Positions 25,012-33,815 of a stretch of 64,000 bases of DNA are shown here, one piece after another (within the stretch, counting starts at the first letter, position 1; every line of letters starts with the position of its first letter). The translations under genes were made by a program, and so were the position numbers. Source of the DNA: Acetobacter sp. CAG:977 (GTDB lineage Bacteria > Pseudomonadota > Alphaproteobacteria > CAAGCB01 > CAG-977); the NCBI GenBank assembly GCA_000434295.1, contig HF994935.1, positions 194,804-258,803 on the forward strand, written 5' to 3'. The notes beneath the pieces are model-generated. The model did not search any database, had not been told where the DNA came from, and saw only the letters and a program-made list of their open reading frames with translations.

Positions 25012-26145
25012 TTAAGCGTTTCCTTCATCTTCCAGCAACATTCCCAACAACATGTCAATGTCGGTTTCGTCGTCATCGACGCCCAATTCTTCCATTAAGC
25101 GCCCGACAACCGTTCTGGCAAATGATTCCTGAATATCGGGATTGCCGCCCCTGTATCCGATTTCCTGAATCAAGCCGACGGCAATTTTCGCCGCGGGAAA
25201 CATTGTGTCGGGCAGGTTCGCCTGTCTGTATAAAGCGGGCAATCCCAACAGACCTTTGTCGTAAATCAGTTTGCGGATGTTTTCAATGGGGATGTTCGTT
25301 AAAAAAGACACGGCATTTTCAAAAAAAGGCATTTCCCCTACGCACAGAGCTCGTAAAATCAAAGTCGGCGTTAATTTGTTTTTTTCGGCTAAGCCGTATA
25401 TGACGGCGCGAATTTCTTCGTCCGAGCTGGTGCTGCTGACGCTGATCATGGCTTTTTCGTATGAAATTTTAATGATGTTTTTTAGTTTTCCCGGATCAAC
25501 GCGGTGTTTGGATACGATATATTTTTGCAACCCTTCGCCGGCATGTTCCAAAACGCGAACCACGACGGATTCGGGAACGGATTTGCGGTCGGCAATGCTT
25601 TTTTGAATGTTTTCGCTTTTTGCAAAGCGATCGACAACGGTGTGAAACGATTGCTCGGAAATTCGAGCACCTTCGTTCTTGACCAAAGTTTGAACGGCCG
25701 TTTCATGACCGTGCGCTGCAATCGCCGAAGCAACGTCTTCTTCGACGATGGCTCGCGAAGCAACAGCCGTTTGGCGGGTTTCGTTCCCCGCTTTGACAAT
25801 TTCGATTAAGTCTTGGCTGTTCAACGCTTTGGAATATTGCAACACGGGCGCGGCAACGGCATCCGATGCGTCCGTCGCCAAAGTCTTGGCAACGTCATGC
25901 GGCAAATCTTCGCTGACAGCCAAATTTACCGACAGCGTTTGTCGGATTTGTTCTTCTATGTCTTTCGCGGCAATTCTGAATATTTCTTCCGCAATGCGCT
26001 GTTCTTTTTCCATAAAATCTTTTCTGGCGTACATGACGGCTAATTTTTTTATTGTATCGTTTCGGACGTTTGCGGAATGGTCAGCCATCAACCTTTGAAT
26101 GTCTTCTTCGGACAAAGCTTGTTCTTTTTTTAAAATATTCATCAT
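25012..26145 (-). CDS. DUF2336 domain protein
   Basis: A 377-residue, mostly helical protein matching DUF2336, a HEAT-like repeat family found in alphaproteobacteria. The repeated blocks are R...A...L...P..VA and A.PVL.YS..L...DL..IV; the C-terminus is acidic. Function of the family is unknown; some members sit near regulatory or cell-cycle genes. AGGAGG lies six bases before the ATG, a very strong start. The RHH gene follows after 30 bases, probably in the same transcript. Confidence 0.85.
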   Translation of the reverse strand: MMNILKKEQALSEEDIQRLMADHSANVRNDTIKKLAVMYARKDFMEKEQRIAEEIFRIAAKDIEEQIRQTLSVNLAVSEDLPHDVAKTLATDASDAVAAPVLQYSKALNSQDLIEIVKAGNETRQTAVASRAIVEEDVASAIAAHGHETAVQTLVKNEGARISEQSFHTVVDRFAKSENIQKSIADRKSVPESVVVRVLEHAGEGLQKYIVSKHRVDPGKLKNIIKISYEKAMISVSSTSSDEEIRAVIYGLAEKNKLTPTLILRALCVGEMPFFENAVSFLTNIPIENIRKLIYDKGLLGLPALYRQANLPDTMFPAAKIAVGLIQEIGYRGGNPDIQESFARTVVGRLMEELGVDDDETDIDMLLGMLLEDEGNA

Positions 26146-26266
26146 TTCGCCCCTCCTGTTTTTTAAGGGAACTATCGGATAAAAAAGGATTTATAAAACT
26201 TAAGTATAATAACTGAAAAGGATTCTCGGATAAAGAGCTTTTTATTACCAATGCGCGAATTTTGCT

Positions 26267-27826
26267 TTAAAAGCGGCTGTAAAAATCGTTTCCTTTGTCA
26301 TCAATGATGATAAAAGCGGGAAAATCTTTGACCGATATTTTCCAAACGGCTTCCATGCCCAAATCGGGATAATCGATGCATTCGCATGATGTTATGTGCT
26401 GGGCGGAAGTTTGAGCGGCTGCTCCGCCGACGGCGCCCAGATAAAATCCGCCGTATTTTTGGCATGCCCTTACGACGTCTTTTGAACGGTTTCCTTTGGC
26501 CAGCATAATCAGAGACGCTCCGTTTTTCTGCAAAAGTTCCGTATAAGAATCCATCCTTCCGGCTGTCGTCGGTCCCAGCGAACCGCAGGCGAACTCTTCT
26601 GGCTTTTTGGCGGGGCCCGCGTAAAAGACGGGGTGCTTTTTTAAGTAATCGGGTAACGGTTTTCCGCTTTGCAATAACTCTCTGAATCTGGCGTGAGCGA
26701 TGTCGCGCGCAACGATAAGCGTTCCGTTTAAGCTCAGGCGGGTGCCGATTTTTAATCCCGACAAAATCTTCAAAGTTTCCGATATCGGTCGGTCAAGGTC
26801 GATACGGACGCTTTCCCGAGAAAGGGCGGAAGTCTTAACGTCGGGCAGGTATTTTGCGGGATCGGTTTCCAGTTGTTCCAAAAAGACGCCTTCGGAAGAA
26901 ATACGAGCCAGAATATTTCTGTCGGCGCAACAGGCCACGCCGATGCCGACGGGCAGGGAGGCTCCGTGCCGTGCCAAGCGGAACACGCGGGCGCCCAAGC
27001 AAAAATGCCGCCCGCCGAATTGTGCGCCGATGCCGCTTTCTTTGGCGATTTCAAGAAGCTTGTCTTCCGCTTCGACATCTCTGTATCCGATTGTCGAACG
27101 GGGCATTTCGTCCAAAGCGCAGGCGGAACCCAGCTTGACGGTTTTCAAGTTCATTTCCGCCGACAGCCCGCCGATGACAACCGTCAACCGATAAGGCGGA
27201 CAAGCCGATACGCCCAGAGATTTGATTTTTTCGCCCAGAAAATCAAACAAAGCCCCCTCATTCAGCAAAGCTCTGTTTTCCTGAAAAAGGAACGTCTTAT
27301 TTGCCGACCCGCCGCCTTTGGCGACAAACAAAAAGTTAAAAGTATCTCCGCGTACCGCATTCAACTCGATTTGGGCGGGCAGGTTTGTTTTCGTGTTCGT
27401 TTCTTCAAACATGGAAATCGGCGTGTTTTGGGAATAGCGCAAATTAAACGTTTCATAGGCTTTTTTAATGCCGTTTTCCAACTCGTCTGCTTCAAGCCCG
27501 TCGGTAATGACGGCATGTCCTTTTTCGGCGAACACGACGGCTGTTCCCGTGTCCTGACACAAAGGCAGACAGCCTCCCGCGGCAACGGCGGCGTTTTTTA
27601 ACAATTCCAAAGCGACGAATTTTTCGTTTGCCGAAGCGTCGGGCGCATCGAAAATCCCTCTTAATGCGCTCAGATGAGAGGCTCTGAGCAAAAAAGAAAC
27701 GTCGTGAAACGCTTCAAAAGCCAGTTCTCGAAACACGACGGAAGGGATATGCAACAACCCGTCTTTTAAAAACGGATCTTGGGAAGTGTTGATGCGCCGC
27801 CACGAAACCAAAGAGGGAAAGAGCAT
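26267..27826 (-). CDS. fumA: fumarate hydratase class I (4Fe-4S)
   Basis: Interconverts fumarate and malate in the TCA cycle. The 519-residue protein has both halves of class I fumarase fused. The three cluster ligands are visible: Cys in PLCQDTGTA, Cys in SACPPYRL and Cys in VACCADRN. The C-terminal half contains GPTTAGRMDSY and the GAVGGAAAQ motif. The start is uncertain because no clear ribosome site precedes the ATG at 27826, which lies 7 bases after the sspB stop. Oxygen-labile class I fumarase fits a low-oxygen lifestyle. Confidence 0.93.
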   Translation of the reverse strand: MLFPSLVSWRRINTSQDPFLKDGLLHIPSVVFRELAFEAFHDVSFLLRASHLSALRGIFDAPDASANEKFVALELLKNAAVAAGGCLPLCQDTGTAVVFAEKGHAVITDGLEADELENGIKKAYETFNLRYSQNTPISMFEETNTKTNLPAQIELNAVRGDTFNFLFVAKGGGSANKTFLFQENRALLNEGALFDFLGEKIKSLGVSACPPYRLTVVIGGLSAEMNLKTVKLGSACALDEMPRSTIGYRDVEAEDKLLEIAKESGIGAQFGGRHFCLGARVFRLARHGASLPVGIGVACCADRNILARISSEGVFLEQLETDPAKYLPDVKTSALSRESVRIDLDRPISETLKILSGLKIGTRLSLNGTLIVARDIAHARFRELLQSGKPLPDYLKKHPVFYAGPAKKPEEFACGSLGPTTAGRMDSYTELLQKNGASLIMLAKGNRSKDVVRACQKYGGFYLGAVGGAAAQTSAQHITSCECIDYPDLGMEAVWKISVKDFPAFIIIDDKGNDFYSRF

Positions 27827-27832
27827 GATTTT

Positions 27833-28315
27833 TTATTTCTTTTTGCGAAAAGCGCTTAAGCTGACAACGTTATCTGCGGGTTCTGTGCCGTCGTTTTCTT
27901 TTTTGTCGGGTTCGGGGATTTTTTCTTTTTTCTTTTTTTCTTTTTTTGTTTCTTTTGCGTCAACGTTAAAGCTGACGGCGAAACGGGCATGCGGATCGGC
28001 AAAGGACGTTACGGCGGCAAAGGGGACGGTAATGCGTTCGGGAATGTTGGAAAAGCTCAAAGTTACGCAGAACGCGTCGTCCGAAACTTCCAAATCGGAA
28101 AATTCGTGTTGCAGGACGATGGTCATGTCTTCGGGATACGACTCCAGCAAACGATCGGAAAGACGAACGCCGTCGAATTTGGTTTTAAAGGAAATATAAA
28201 AGTGATGGTTTCCCGGCAGACCGCCGTTGTCCCGAGTAATTTCCAACGCGTTTTTCACAACGCCGAGCAAAGCTTTTTCGACCAGAAGTTCATAGGAAAT
28301 GGCGTCTGCTTTCAT
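27833..28315 (-). CDS. sspB: ClpXP adaptor SspB (alphaproteobacterial type)
   Basis: Tethers ssrA-tagged proteins to ClpXP for degradation. The 160-residue product starts ISYELLVEKALLGVVK and contains NHHFYISFKT, then the beta-rich substrate-binding domain (ERITVPFAAVTSFADPHARFAV). A Lys/Glu-rich linker follows, with a C-terminal NVVSLSAFRKK tail that would contact the ClpX N-domain. The ATG at 28315 is chosen because AAGGA lies nine bases upstream; the longer open frame runs into the tmRNA gene. It lies directly downstream of ssrA, whose tag it recognises. Confidence 0.92.
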   Translation of the reverse strand: MKADAISYELLVEKALLGVVKNALEITRDNGGLPGNHHFYISFKTKFDGVRLSDRLLESYPEDMTIVLQHEFSDLEVSDDAFCVTLSFSNIPERITVPFAAVTSFADPHARFAVSFNVDAKETKKEKKKKEKIPEPDKKENDGTEPADNVVSLSAFRKKK

Positions 28316-28341
28316 AGACAGGAATCCTTTTGGAAAGGGAG

Positions 28342-28652
28342 ATAATCGAAATTTAAGTGGGACACTTCTGTTGCTAGGCAGTCCCCGCCCCACCCGTACC
28401 GCTCAAGGCACGGGGATTAAGTTTGGTCGTCCGACCGCCGATTAGGCAGCGAGAGCAACCTGAGTGCGATTATCGTTCGCATTCAAAAATTTAGCCCGAT
28501 AACGGTGGTACAATGCCGGATGCAGATCCTGCCTTTACTACGCGCGTCGATCCTGTTTCGCCCCCGTATATGGTGGAGGCGCCGGGTACCGCCCCCGGGT
28601 CCGCAACGCCTATTCTGCAGGGCGTTTAGCATCATAGCCGGCAAAACCGGCG
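28342..28652 (-). ncRNA. ssrA: tmRNA, circularly permuted two-piece alphaproteobacterial form
   Basis: Rescues stalled ribosomes. On the minus strand the acceptor piece comes first and ends in CCTCCACCA at 28571-28579. After five bases (28566-28570) the coding piece begins GGGGGCGAAACAGG at 28565. The two ends form a 7-bp acceptor stem with a G3-U70 pair, the alanyl-tRNA synthetase identity element. GCATCCGGCA of the coding piece pairs with TGCCGG and ATGC of the acceptor piece (helix P2). The tag frame runs from GCG at 28480 to TAA at 28444-28442 and encodes ANDNRTQVALAA. The T-arm is CCGGG/CCCGG with a loop of GGCGGTA instead of TTCRANY. Outer ends are approximate. This fills the largest gene-free stretch of the window. 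Confidence 0.93.
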
Positions 28653-28657
28653 AAGGG

Positions 28658-28687
28658 ATTATATAAGTAATGCGGACGCCGAATCAA
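28658..28687 (-). promoter_or_regulatory. promoter of ssrA
   Basis: On the minus strand TTGATT (28687-28682) and a consensus TATAAT (28663-28658) are 18 bases apart, directly before the acceptor piece of the tmRNA. A strong vegetative promoter as expected for an abundant RNA. Confidence 0.75.
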
Positions 28688-28701
28688 GTGGCTTTAAATC
28701 C

Positions 28702-28730
28702 TTGCGCACCTGTGCGGAGTGCATTACACT
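28702..28730 (+). promoter_or_regulatory. possible promoter of thyX
   Basis: TTGCGC at 28702-28707 and TACACT at 28725-28730 are separated by 17 bases, 36 bases ahead of the thyX ATG. It is divergent from and adjacent to the ssrA promoter. Predicted by eye. Confidence 0.45.
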
Positions 28731-28765
28731 GCGCGAGGTTTAATTTTTATCGGAGTTTTTTAAAT

Positions 28766-29722
28766 ATGGATTTAACGAGCGACCAGCTGGCTGAAATTGA
28801 ACGTTTGCGCCAAACGCCGCATACGACGAAACGGGCGACGGTAACGGCATTGGAAGAAATCTTGTACACGCCGTTTCCGATGCTGGATCACGGCTTTATC
28901 CGCGTTATTGACTACATGGGCGACGATTCCGCGATTGTTCAGGCGGCGCGCGTTTCTTACGGGCGCGGCACGAAAAAGGTCAGCGAAGACAAAGGGCTGA
29001 TTAACTATCTGATGCGTCATCGCCATACGACTCCGTTTGAGATGTGCGAAATCAAACTGCACGTCAAGCTGCCGATTTTTGTGGCGCGGCAGTGGATTCG
29101 CCACAGAATGGCCAGCGTGAACGAATATTCGGCGCGTTATTCGATTTTGGATCGCGAATTTTATTTCCCTGCGGCTGAGGATTTGGCGGCACAGTCAACC
29201 GACAACCGTCAAGGTCGCGGGAACGTTCTTTCCGGCGAAGAAGCCGCCGAAGTCTATCGTATTTTAAAGGCGGACGCCGAAAAATGCTATGACGATTACG
29301 AATACCTCATCAACGAAGACAACTACGGCAACAAAGTCGACCCGAACCGTCAGGGTCTGGCACGCGAACTTGCGCGCATGAATTTGCCGCTAAACGCTTA
29401 TACGCAATGGTATTGGAAGATAGATCTGCACAATCTGTTTCATTTTCTGGCGTTGCGCGCGGATCGTCATGCGCAAAAGGAAATTCAGGTTTATGCGGAA
29501 AAAATATTGGACATTGTCCATTTGTGGGTTCCGATGGCGGCGGATGCGTTTGAAGAATATCTGCGCGGCGGGACGCATATTTCGCATCGCGGGATGGAAG
29601 TCGTGCGCCGTTTGCTGAAAGGCGACAAGGTTAATCGCGAAGATACCGAAATTTCAAAACGCGAATGGATTGAACTGATGGATGCATTGGGCATCGACAC
29701 TCAAAGCGGAGAAAACAAGTAA
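28766..29722 (+). CDS. thyX: flavin-dependent thymidylate synthase ThyX
   Basis: Makes dTMP from dUMP using FAD, NADPH and methylene-tetrahydrofolate. The 318-residue product carries the ThyX signature RHRMASVNEYSARY at 112-125, with Ser117 in the activation position. RHRHTTPFE at 84-92 and the C-terminal RADRHAQKEIQVYA region are also typical. The ATG at 28766 is chosen because CGGAG precedes it; the open frame extends upstream into promoter sequence. The stop overlaps the hflK start by one base (TAATG). Confidence 0.95.
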   Translation: MDLTSDQLAEIERLRQTPHTTKRATVTALEEILYTPFPMLDHGFIRVIDYMGDDSAIVQAARVSYGRGTKKVSEDKGLINYLMRHRHTTPFEMCEIKLHVKLPIFVARQWIRHRMASVNEYSARYSILDREFYFPAAEDLAAQSTDNRQGRGNVLSGEEAAEVYRILKADAEKCYDDYEYLINEDNYGNKVDPNRQGLARELARMNLPLNAYTQWYWKIDLHNLFHFLALRADRHAQKEIQVYAEKILDIVHLWVPMAADAFEEYLRGGTHISHRGMEVVRRLLKGDKVNREDTEISKREWIELMDALGIDTQSGENK

Positions 29723-30825
29723 TGTCGAACTCGCAAAGCCCGTGGGGCGGAAACGATAATGATAAGAATCCCTGGGACGGGGAAAATTCCCCCGAGATAG
29801 AGGTTCTGTTTAAAAAAAGTCAGGATAATCTTCGCCGCATTATGACGGGCGGGAAAAAACCGTCGGGCGGATTTAAAATCAGCGCGTGGGGTATTGCCGC
29901 ATTGGTGATCGGTTTGTGGGCGCTGACGGGCTTTTATCAGGTTCAGCCCGAGGAACAGGGCGTTGTTTTGCGTTTCGGAAAATACGCTTATACGACGGCA
30001 TCCGGGTTGCATTACCATTTACCCTATCCGATAGAAACGGTGTTAACGCCGAACGTGTCGCGCGAAAACCGTATTGAAATCGGTTTCAGAACGGATAACG
30101 GGCGTTTTCGCTATCAGGGGCGGATGCCTTTAAAGGACGTACGTTCGGAAAACATAGCGTTGACGGGCGACGAAAACATCGTTGAAGTCAACTTTACCGT
30201 TACGTGGAAAGTCAAGAATGCCGGGGAATATCTCTTTAACGTTCGCGATCCCGAAGCGACGGTTCGCATTGCGGCGGAAAGCGCGATGCGTGACGCCATC
30301 GGCATGACGCCGATTATGCAGATTATCGCGGACGACCGCAAAGGCGTGCAGGATCAGGCGGAACGGACGTTGCAACGTTTGTTGGACGAATACAAGACGG
30401 GTATTGCGGTCACGTCGGTTCAGCTGACAAAAGCGGATGCGCCGGCACAGGTTATCGATGCCTTTAACGACGTTCAGCGGGCAAAGGCGGACAAGGAACG
30501 CTTAAGCAACGAAGCGGAAGCGTACCGCAATGACATTTTGCCGCGGGCACGAGGCGAAGCGTCCAGAATTTTGAACGAAGCCGAAGCGTACAAAGCGCGC
30601 GTCATTGATGCGGCAAAGGGCGATACGGCACGTTTTAACGCGGTCTATAACGAATACAAGAATGCCAAAGAAGTCGTGGCGCGCCGTTTATTTTTGGAAA
30701 CGATGGAAGACGTGCTGGGCAAAGTCAACAAAGTCATTATTGACCCGTCGGCGTCGAAAGCCGGCGTTTTGCCGTATATGCCGTTGAACGGGTTGGAAGC
30801 CCGCAAACAAGGAGAAACCCGATGA
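29722..30825 (+). CDS. hflK: HflK, membrane protease modulator
   Basis: Band-7/SPFH protein that forms a periplasmic cage with HflC around FtsH and controls membrane-protein turnover. The 367-residue product has a Gly/Asn-rich cytoplasmic N-terminus (SPWGGNDNDKNPWDG), one membrane segment at about 52-68 and an SPFH domain beginning VQPEEQGVVLRFGKY. A coiled coil rich in Ala/Glu/Arg follows (NEAEAYRNDILPRARGEA). It overlaps thyX by one base and hflC by ATGA. Confidence 0.95.
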   Translation: MSNSQSPWGGNDNDKNPWDGENSPEIEVLFKKSQDNLRRIMTGGKKPSGGFKISAWGIAALVIGLWALTGFYQVQPEEQGVVLRFGKYAYTTASGLHYHLPYPIETVLTPNVSRENRIEIGFRTDNGRFRYQGRMPLKDVRSENIALTGDENIVEVNFTVTWKVKNAGEYLFNVRDPEATVRIAAESAMRDAIGMTPIMQIIADDRKGVQDQAERTLQRLLDEYKTGIAVTSVQLTKADAPAQVIDAFNDVQRAKADKERLSNEAEAYRNDILPRARGEASRILNEAEAYKARVIDAAKGDTARFNAVYNEYKNAKEVVARRLFLETMEDVLGKVNKVIIDPSASKAGVLPYMPLNGLEARKQGETR

Positions 30826-31697
30826 AATCGCGTAACCGGATCATTTTGTTGACAGTTTTGGCGGTTATTTTAATCGTTGTTTTTGATTCTTTATATGTTG
30901 TTCCGCAAACCCAACAGGCGATCGTCATTCAATTCGGTGAACCGAAACGGGTTGTACAGGAAGCAGGGCTTCATGTAAAAGTGCCGCTGATACAGCGCGT
31001 TGTTGTGTATGACAACCGTCTTCTCAGCCTTGACCCTCCGGCACAGGAAGTGCCTTTGGGCGACAAAAAGCGCATCGTTGTCGATACGTTTTCGCGTTTT
31101 AAAATTGTTGATCCTTTGCTGTTTTATCAAGCATTGCAAACGGAAGAAAACGCTCATTCCCGTTTAAGCGACGCGATTGCGTCTTCGTTGCGCGACGTTT
31201 TGGGGCAACACGACATGAAAACGATTTTGTCGCCGAAACGTACCGAGATAATGGCTCAGATTAGGGATGAAGTGAATTCCAAGGCAAAGGCGTTCGGGGT
31301 TAATGTCGTTGACGTTCGTATTCGGCGTGCGGATTTGCCGGAAGAAACGTCTCAGGCGGTTTATGCGCGGATGCGTTCGGAACGCGAGCGCGAAGCCAAA
31401 GAATTTCGGGCTCAGGGACAGCAGATGAACCAGAAAATCAAGGCGGAAGCCGACAGGGACAAAGCCAAAATTCTGGCTCAGGCTCAGAAAGAAGCTCAGA
31501 TTATTCGCGGTCAGGGCGATAAGGAAGCCGCGCGCATTTGGGCGGAAGCGTCTTCAAAAGACAAAGAGTTTTATACGTTCTACCGTTCATTGGAAGCGTA
31601 TCGCAAATCAATGGAAACGGAAGGGACATCTTTGGTTTTGAGCCCGGAATCGGACTTTTTCCGGTTTTTCGGAAAACTGCCGCGCTCTGCCAAGTAA
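30822..31697 (+). CDS. hflC: HflC, membrane protease modulator
   Basis: Partner of HflK. The 291-residue product has an N-terminal membrane segment (IILLTVLAVILIVVFDSLYV), then VPQTQQAIVIQFGEP, the SPFH core and the coiled-coil stretch KAEADRDKAKILAQAQKEAQ. The start is fixed by the ATGA overlap with hflK. The order hflK-hflC-DUF2065-degP is standard in alphaproteobacteria. Confidence 0.95.
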   Translation: MKSRNRIILLTVLAVILIVVFDSLYVVPQTQQAIVIQFGEPKRVVQEAGLHVKVPLIQRVVVYDNRLLSLDPPAQEVPLGDKKRIVVDTFSRFKIVDPLLFYQALQTEENAHSRLSDAIASSLRDVLGQHDMKTILSPKRTEIMAQIRDEVNSKAKAFGVNVVDVRIRRADLPEETSQAVYARMRSEREREAKEFRAQGQQMNQKIKAEADRDKAKILAQAQKEAQIIRGQGDKEAARIWAEASSKDKEFYTFYRSLEAYRKSMETEGTSLVLSPESDFFRFFGKLPRSAK

Positions 31698-31714
31698 GAT
31701 AAGAGGCGTTTCGG

Positions 31715-31903
31715 GTGATAAGCGAGCTCTTGCAGGCAATCGCATTGGCAATGGTCATTGAAGGGCTTTATTATGCTTTGATGCCCGATAAGGCTCAGGA
31801 AGCCATGCGTCGCTTGTGTTCGGTGCCTGCGTCCGTGTTAAGCACGGCAGGAATGATTTTGGCGCTGTTCGGGACTGTTTGCGTTATTTTGCTGAGGAGA
31901 TAG
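31715..31903 (+). CDS. DUF2065 small inner-membrane protein
   Basis: A 62-residue protein of two hydrophobic helices with the family pattern ALAMVIEGLYYALMPDKAQ and AGMILALFGTVCVILLRR. It starts with GTG, with AGAGG eight bases upstream. The position between hflC and a periplasmic protease is conserved for DUF2065 (YjeT-like) proteins. Function unknown; possibly linked to FtsH/HflKC quality control. Confidence 0.88.
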   Translation: MISELLQAIALAMVIEGLYYALMPDKAQEAMRRLCSVPASVLSTAGMILALFGTVCVILLRR

Positions 31904-31904
31904 T

Positions 31905-33335
31905 ATGATTTTTTGCCGTTTCCTTTTTGCGTTGATGCTTTTATTACCGCTTCGGGCGCGGGCGTCGTTGCCCGTGTCGGATTCGTATGCGGATGTCGTT
32001 GAACGTCTGTTGCCTTCGGTCGTCAGCGTGTCTGCGACAAAAGTAACGGGGCCCGTTCCTTTGGAAATGTTAAGAGTGCCGCCGGGATCTCCGTTTGAAG
32101 ATTTTTTCCGCGAATTTTACAAAAACGGCGGTCTGAACGCGCAAAAGGCGATTTTGCTGGGGTCGGGCTTTGTGTACAGCGCGGACGGGTACATCGTAAC
32201 CAGTTCTCACGTCGTGGAAAATATGGATGAGGTCATGGTAACGATGAACGGCGGCAAAGCGCTGAAGGGCAAAGTCGTCGGCAAAGACCCGAAGACGGAT
32301 ATCGCGCTGGTCAAGGTGGACAGCCCCGAACCGTTGACGCCCGTTACGCTTTCCGATTCGGATCAGGCGCGTGTCGGAGACGTCGTTTTGGCGATAGGTA
32401 ATCCGTTCGGTTTGGGCAATACGGTAACTTCCGGAATTATTTCCGCGCGTTCCCGCGATATACAGGTCGGTCCTTATGACGATTTTTTACAGACCGATGC
32501 GGCGATTAACCGCGGCAATTCGGGCGGACCTTTGTTTAATGCGAAGGGCGGGCTGGTCGGCGTGAATACGGCGATTTTTTCGCCTTCGGGCGGCAGCGTC
32601 GGCATAGCTTTTGCGGTGCCGTCAAACATGGCGAAATGGGTGGCGGATTCTTTAATAAAAGACGGTCGGATTCGCCGCGGCAGACTGGGGTTGAAAATTC
32701 AGACGGTATCGCCCGAAATCGCACAGACGCTGAAAATGCCCAAAGCCTACGGAGCTTTGGTTGCGGGCGTTGATCCGAAATCTCCGGCGTCGACTTCGGG
32801 AATCAAGGCGGGGGACGTTATCGTTTCCTTTGACGGAACGGAAATTTCTTCGATGAGGCAATTGCCGCGTTTGGCAGCGGAATCTCCGGTCGGCGGGACG
32901 GTAACGTTGGGCGTTTGGCGCGACGGTAAGGTCTTTAAAGCGCCGTTGGTCATTGACGAAATGAAAGAACCCGTTCGTTCGGCTCCGAATGCGCAGGTTG
33001 TGTCGGACGCGGATAAGACGACGGTTGAAGAAATAGAGTTTTTGGGTGTTTCCGTTGCGGATTTGTCTCCGGCGGTCAGACAAAAGTTCCGCTTGTCCAA
33101 AAGCGCGGAAGGCGTGTTGATTACCAAAGTCGTTCCGAAGACGGACGCGGCGCTTAAGGGGCTTCGCGCGGGGGATTTGATCGTCGAAATCGACAAGAAG
33201 CCCGCCTTTACGACGAAAAGCGTTGCCGACTGGAAAAACGAAGCGGCGGAAACGGGACAGGATTCGGCATTTCTTTTAATCGAGCGCAACGGCGAACGGT
33301 TTTTTATGGTTGTAAAGTTTTCAATGCCGGAGTGA
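31905..33335 (+). CDS. degP: periplasmic serine protease, DegP/HtrA family
   Basis: Degrades or holds misfolded envelope proteins. The 476-residue product has a signal peptide (cleavage likely after ARA, residue 20). The trypsin-like domain has His102 in TSSHVVE, Asp132 in PKTDIALVK and Ser206 in GNSGGPL. Two PDZ domains follow, beginning near RRGRLGLKIQ and EFLGVSVADL. It begins one base after the DUF2065 gene ends and overlaps the holC region. DegP versus DegQ cannot be settled by eye. Confidence 0.93.
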   Translation: MIFCRFLFALMLLLPLRARASLPVSDSYADVVERLLPSVVSVSATKVTGPVPLEMLRVPPGSPFEDFFREFYKNGGLNAQKAILLGSGFVYSADGYIVTSSHVVENMDEVMVTMNGGKALKGKVVGKDPKTDIALVKVDSPEPLTPVTLSDSDQARVGDVVLAIGNPFGLGNTVTSGIISARSRDIQVGPYDDFLQTDAAINRGNSGGPLFNAKGGLVGVNTAIFSPSGGSVGIAFAVPSNMAKWVADSLIKDGRIRRGRLGLKIQTVSPEIAQTLKMPKAYGALVAGVDPKSPASTSGIKAGDVIVSFDGTEISSMRQLPRLAAESPVGGTVTLGVWRDGKVFKAPLVIDEMKEPVRSAPNAQVVSDADKTTVEEIEFLGVSVADLSPAVRQKFRLSKSAEGVLITKVVPKTDAALKGLRAGDLIVEIDKKPAFTTKSVADWKNEAAETGQDSAFLLIERNGERFFMVVKFSMPE

Positions 33336-33337
33336 AG

Positions 33338-33811
33338 ATGCGGGTAGATTTTTACCATTTGCAACGCAGTTCACTGGAACAGGTTTTGCCGAAACTTGCT
33401 CAGATGTGCTATTCGCGGGGATTGAGGCTTTTGATACGGACGTCCGTGGAAGATCGTGCGGAATACTTGAACGGTCTTCTTTGGACGTATGACGCGAATT
33501 CGTGGTTGCCGCACGGTACGCAAAAAGACGGCTATGATGCCGAACAGCCCGTTTACATAACGTCTGCGGAAAACAATCCGAACAACGCAACGGTCGTCAT
33601 GTTGACGGACGGCGGCAGTTTTGACGAGATCAAGACGTTTGAGCGCTGTTTAAATATATTTGACGGCAATGACGAAGATGCCGTCATTCAAGCGCGCAAG
33701 CTGTGGAAATCGGCTGTTGAAGCGCGTGCCGAAGCATACTATTGGCAACAGAGTGCGGACGGACGTTGGGAAATGAAAGCGTCCAAAGTTCCCGAAGAAG
33801 AGGGAAAATAG
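33338..33811 (+). CDS. holC: DNA polymerase III subunit chi (HolC)
   Basis: Links the clamp loader to single-strand binding protein at the replication fork. The 157-residue product starts VDFYHLQRSSLEQVLPKLA and contains SRGLRLLIRT, LNGLLWTYDANSWLPHG and the acidic VVMLTDGGSF strand, all typical of chi. The ATG at 33338 has GGAG five bases upstream; a GTG two codons earlier overlaps the degP stop. The C-terminus carries extra aromatic/charged residues (YYWQQSADGRW). Confidence 0.92.
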   Translation: MRVDFYHLQRSSLEQVLPKLAQMCYSRGLRLLIRTSVEDRAEYLNGLLWTYDANSWLPHGTQKDGYDAEQPVYITSAENNPNNATVVMLTDGGSFDEIKTFERCLNIFDGNDEDAVIQARKLWKSAVEARAEAYYWQQSADGRWEMKASKVPEEEGK

Positions 33812-33815
33812 TTTT

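Noticed and set aside
28316..28393. 26-residue N-terminal extension of SspB
   Set aside because: It would be encoded in the 3' part of the tmRNA gene and its residues do not resemble SspB.
28670..28765. Longer thyX start at 28670
   Set aside because: The extension covers the ssrA -10 region's neighbour and the likely thyX promoter, has no ribosome site, and its translation is unlike ThyX; the ATG at 28766 has CGGAG before it.
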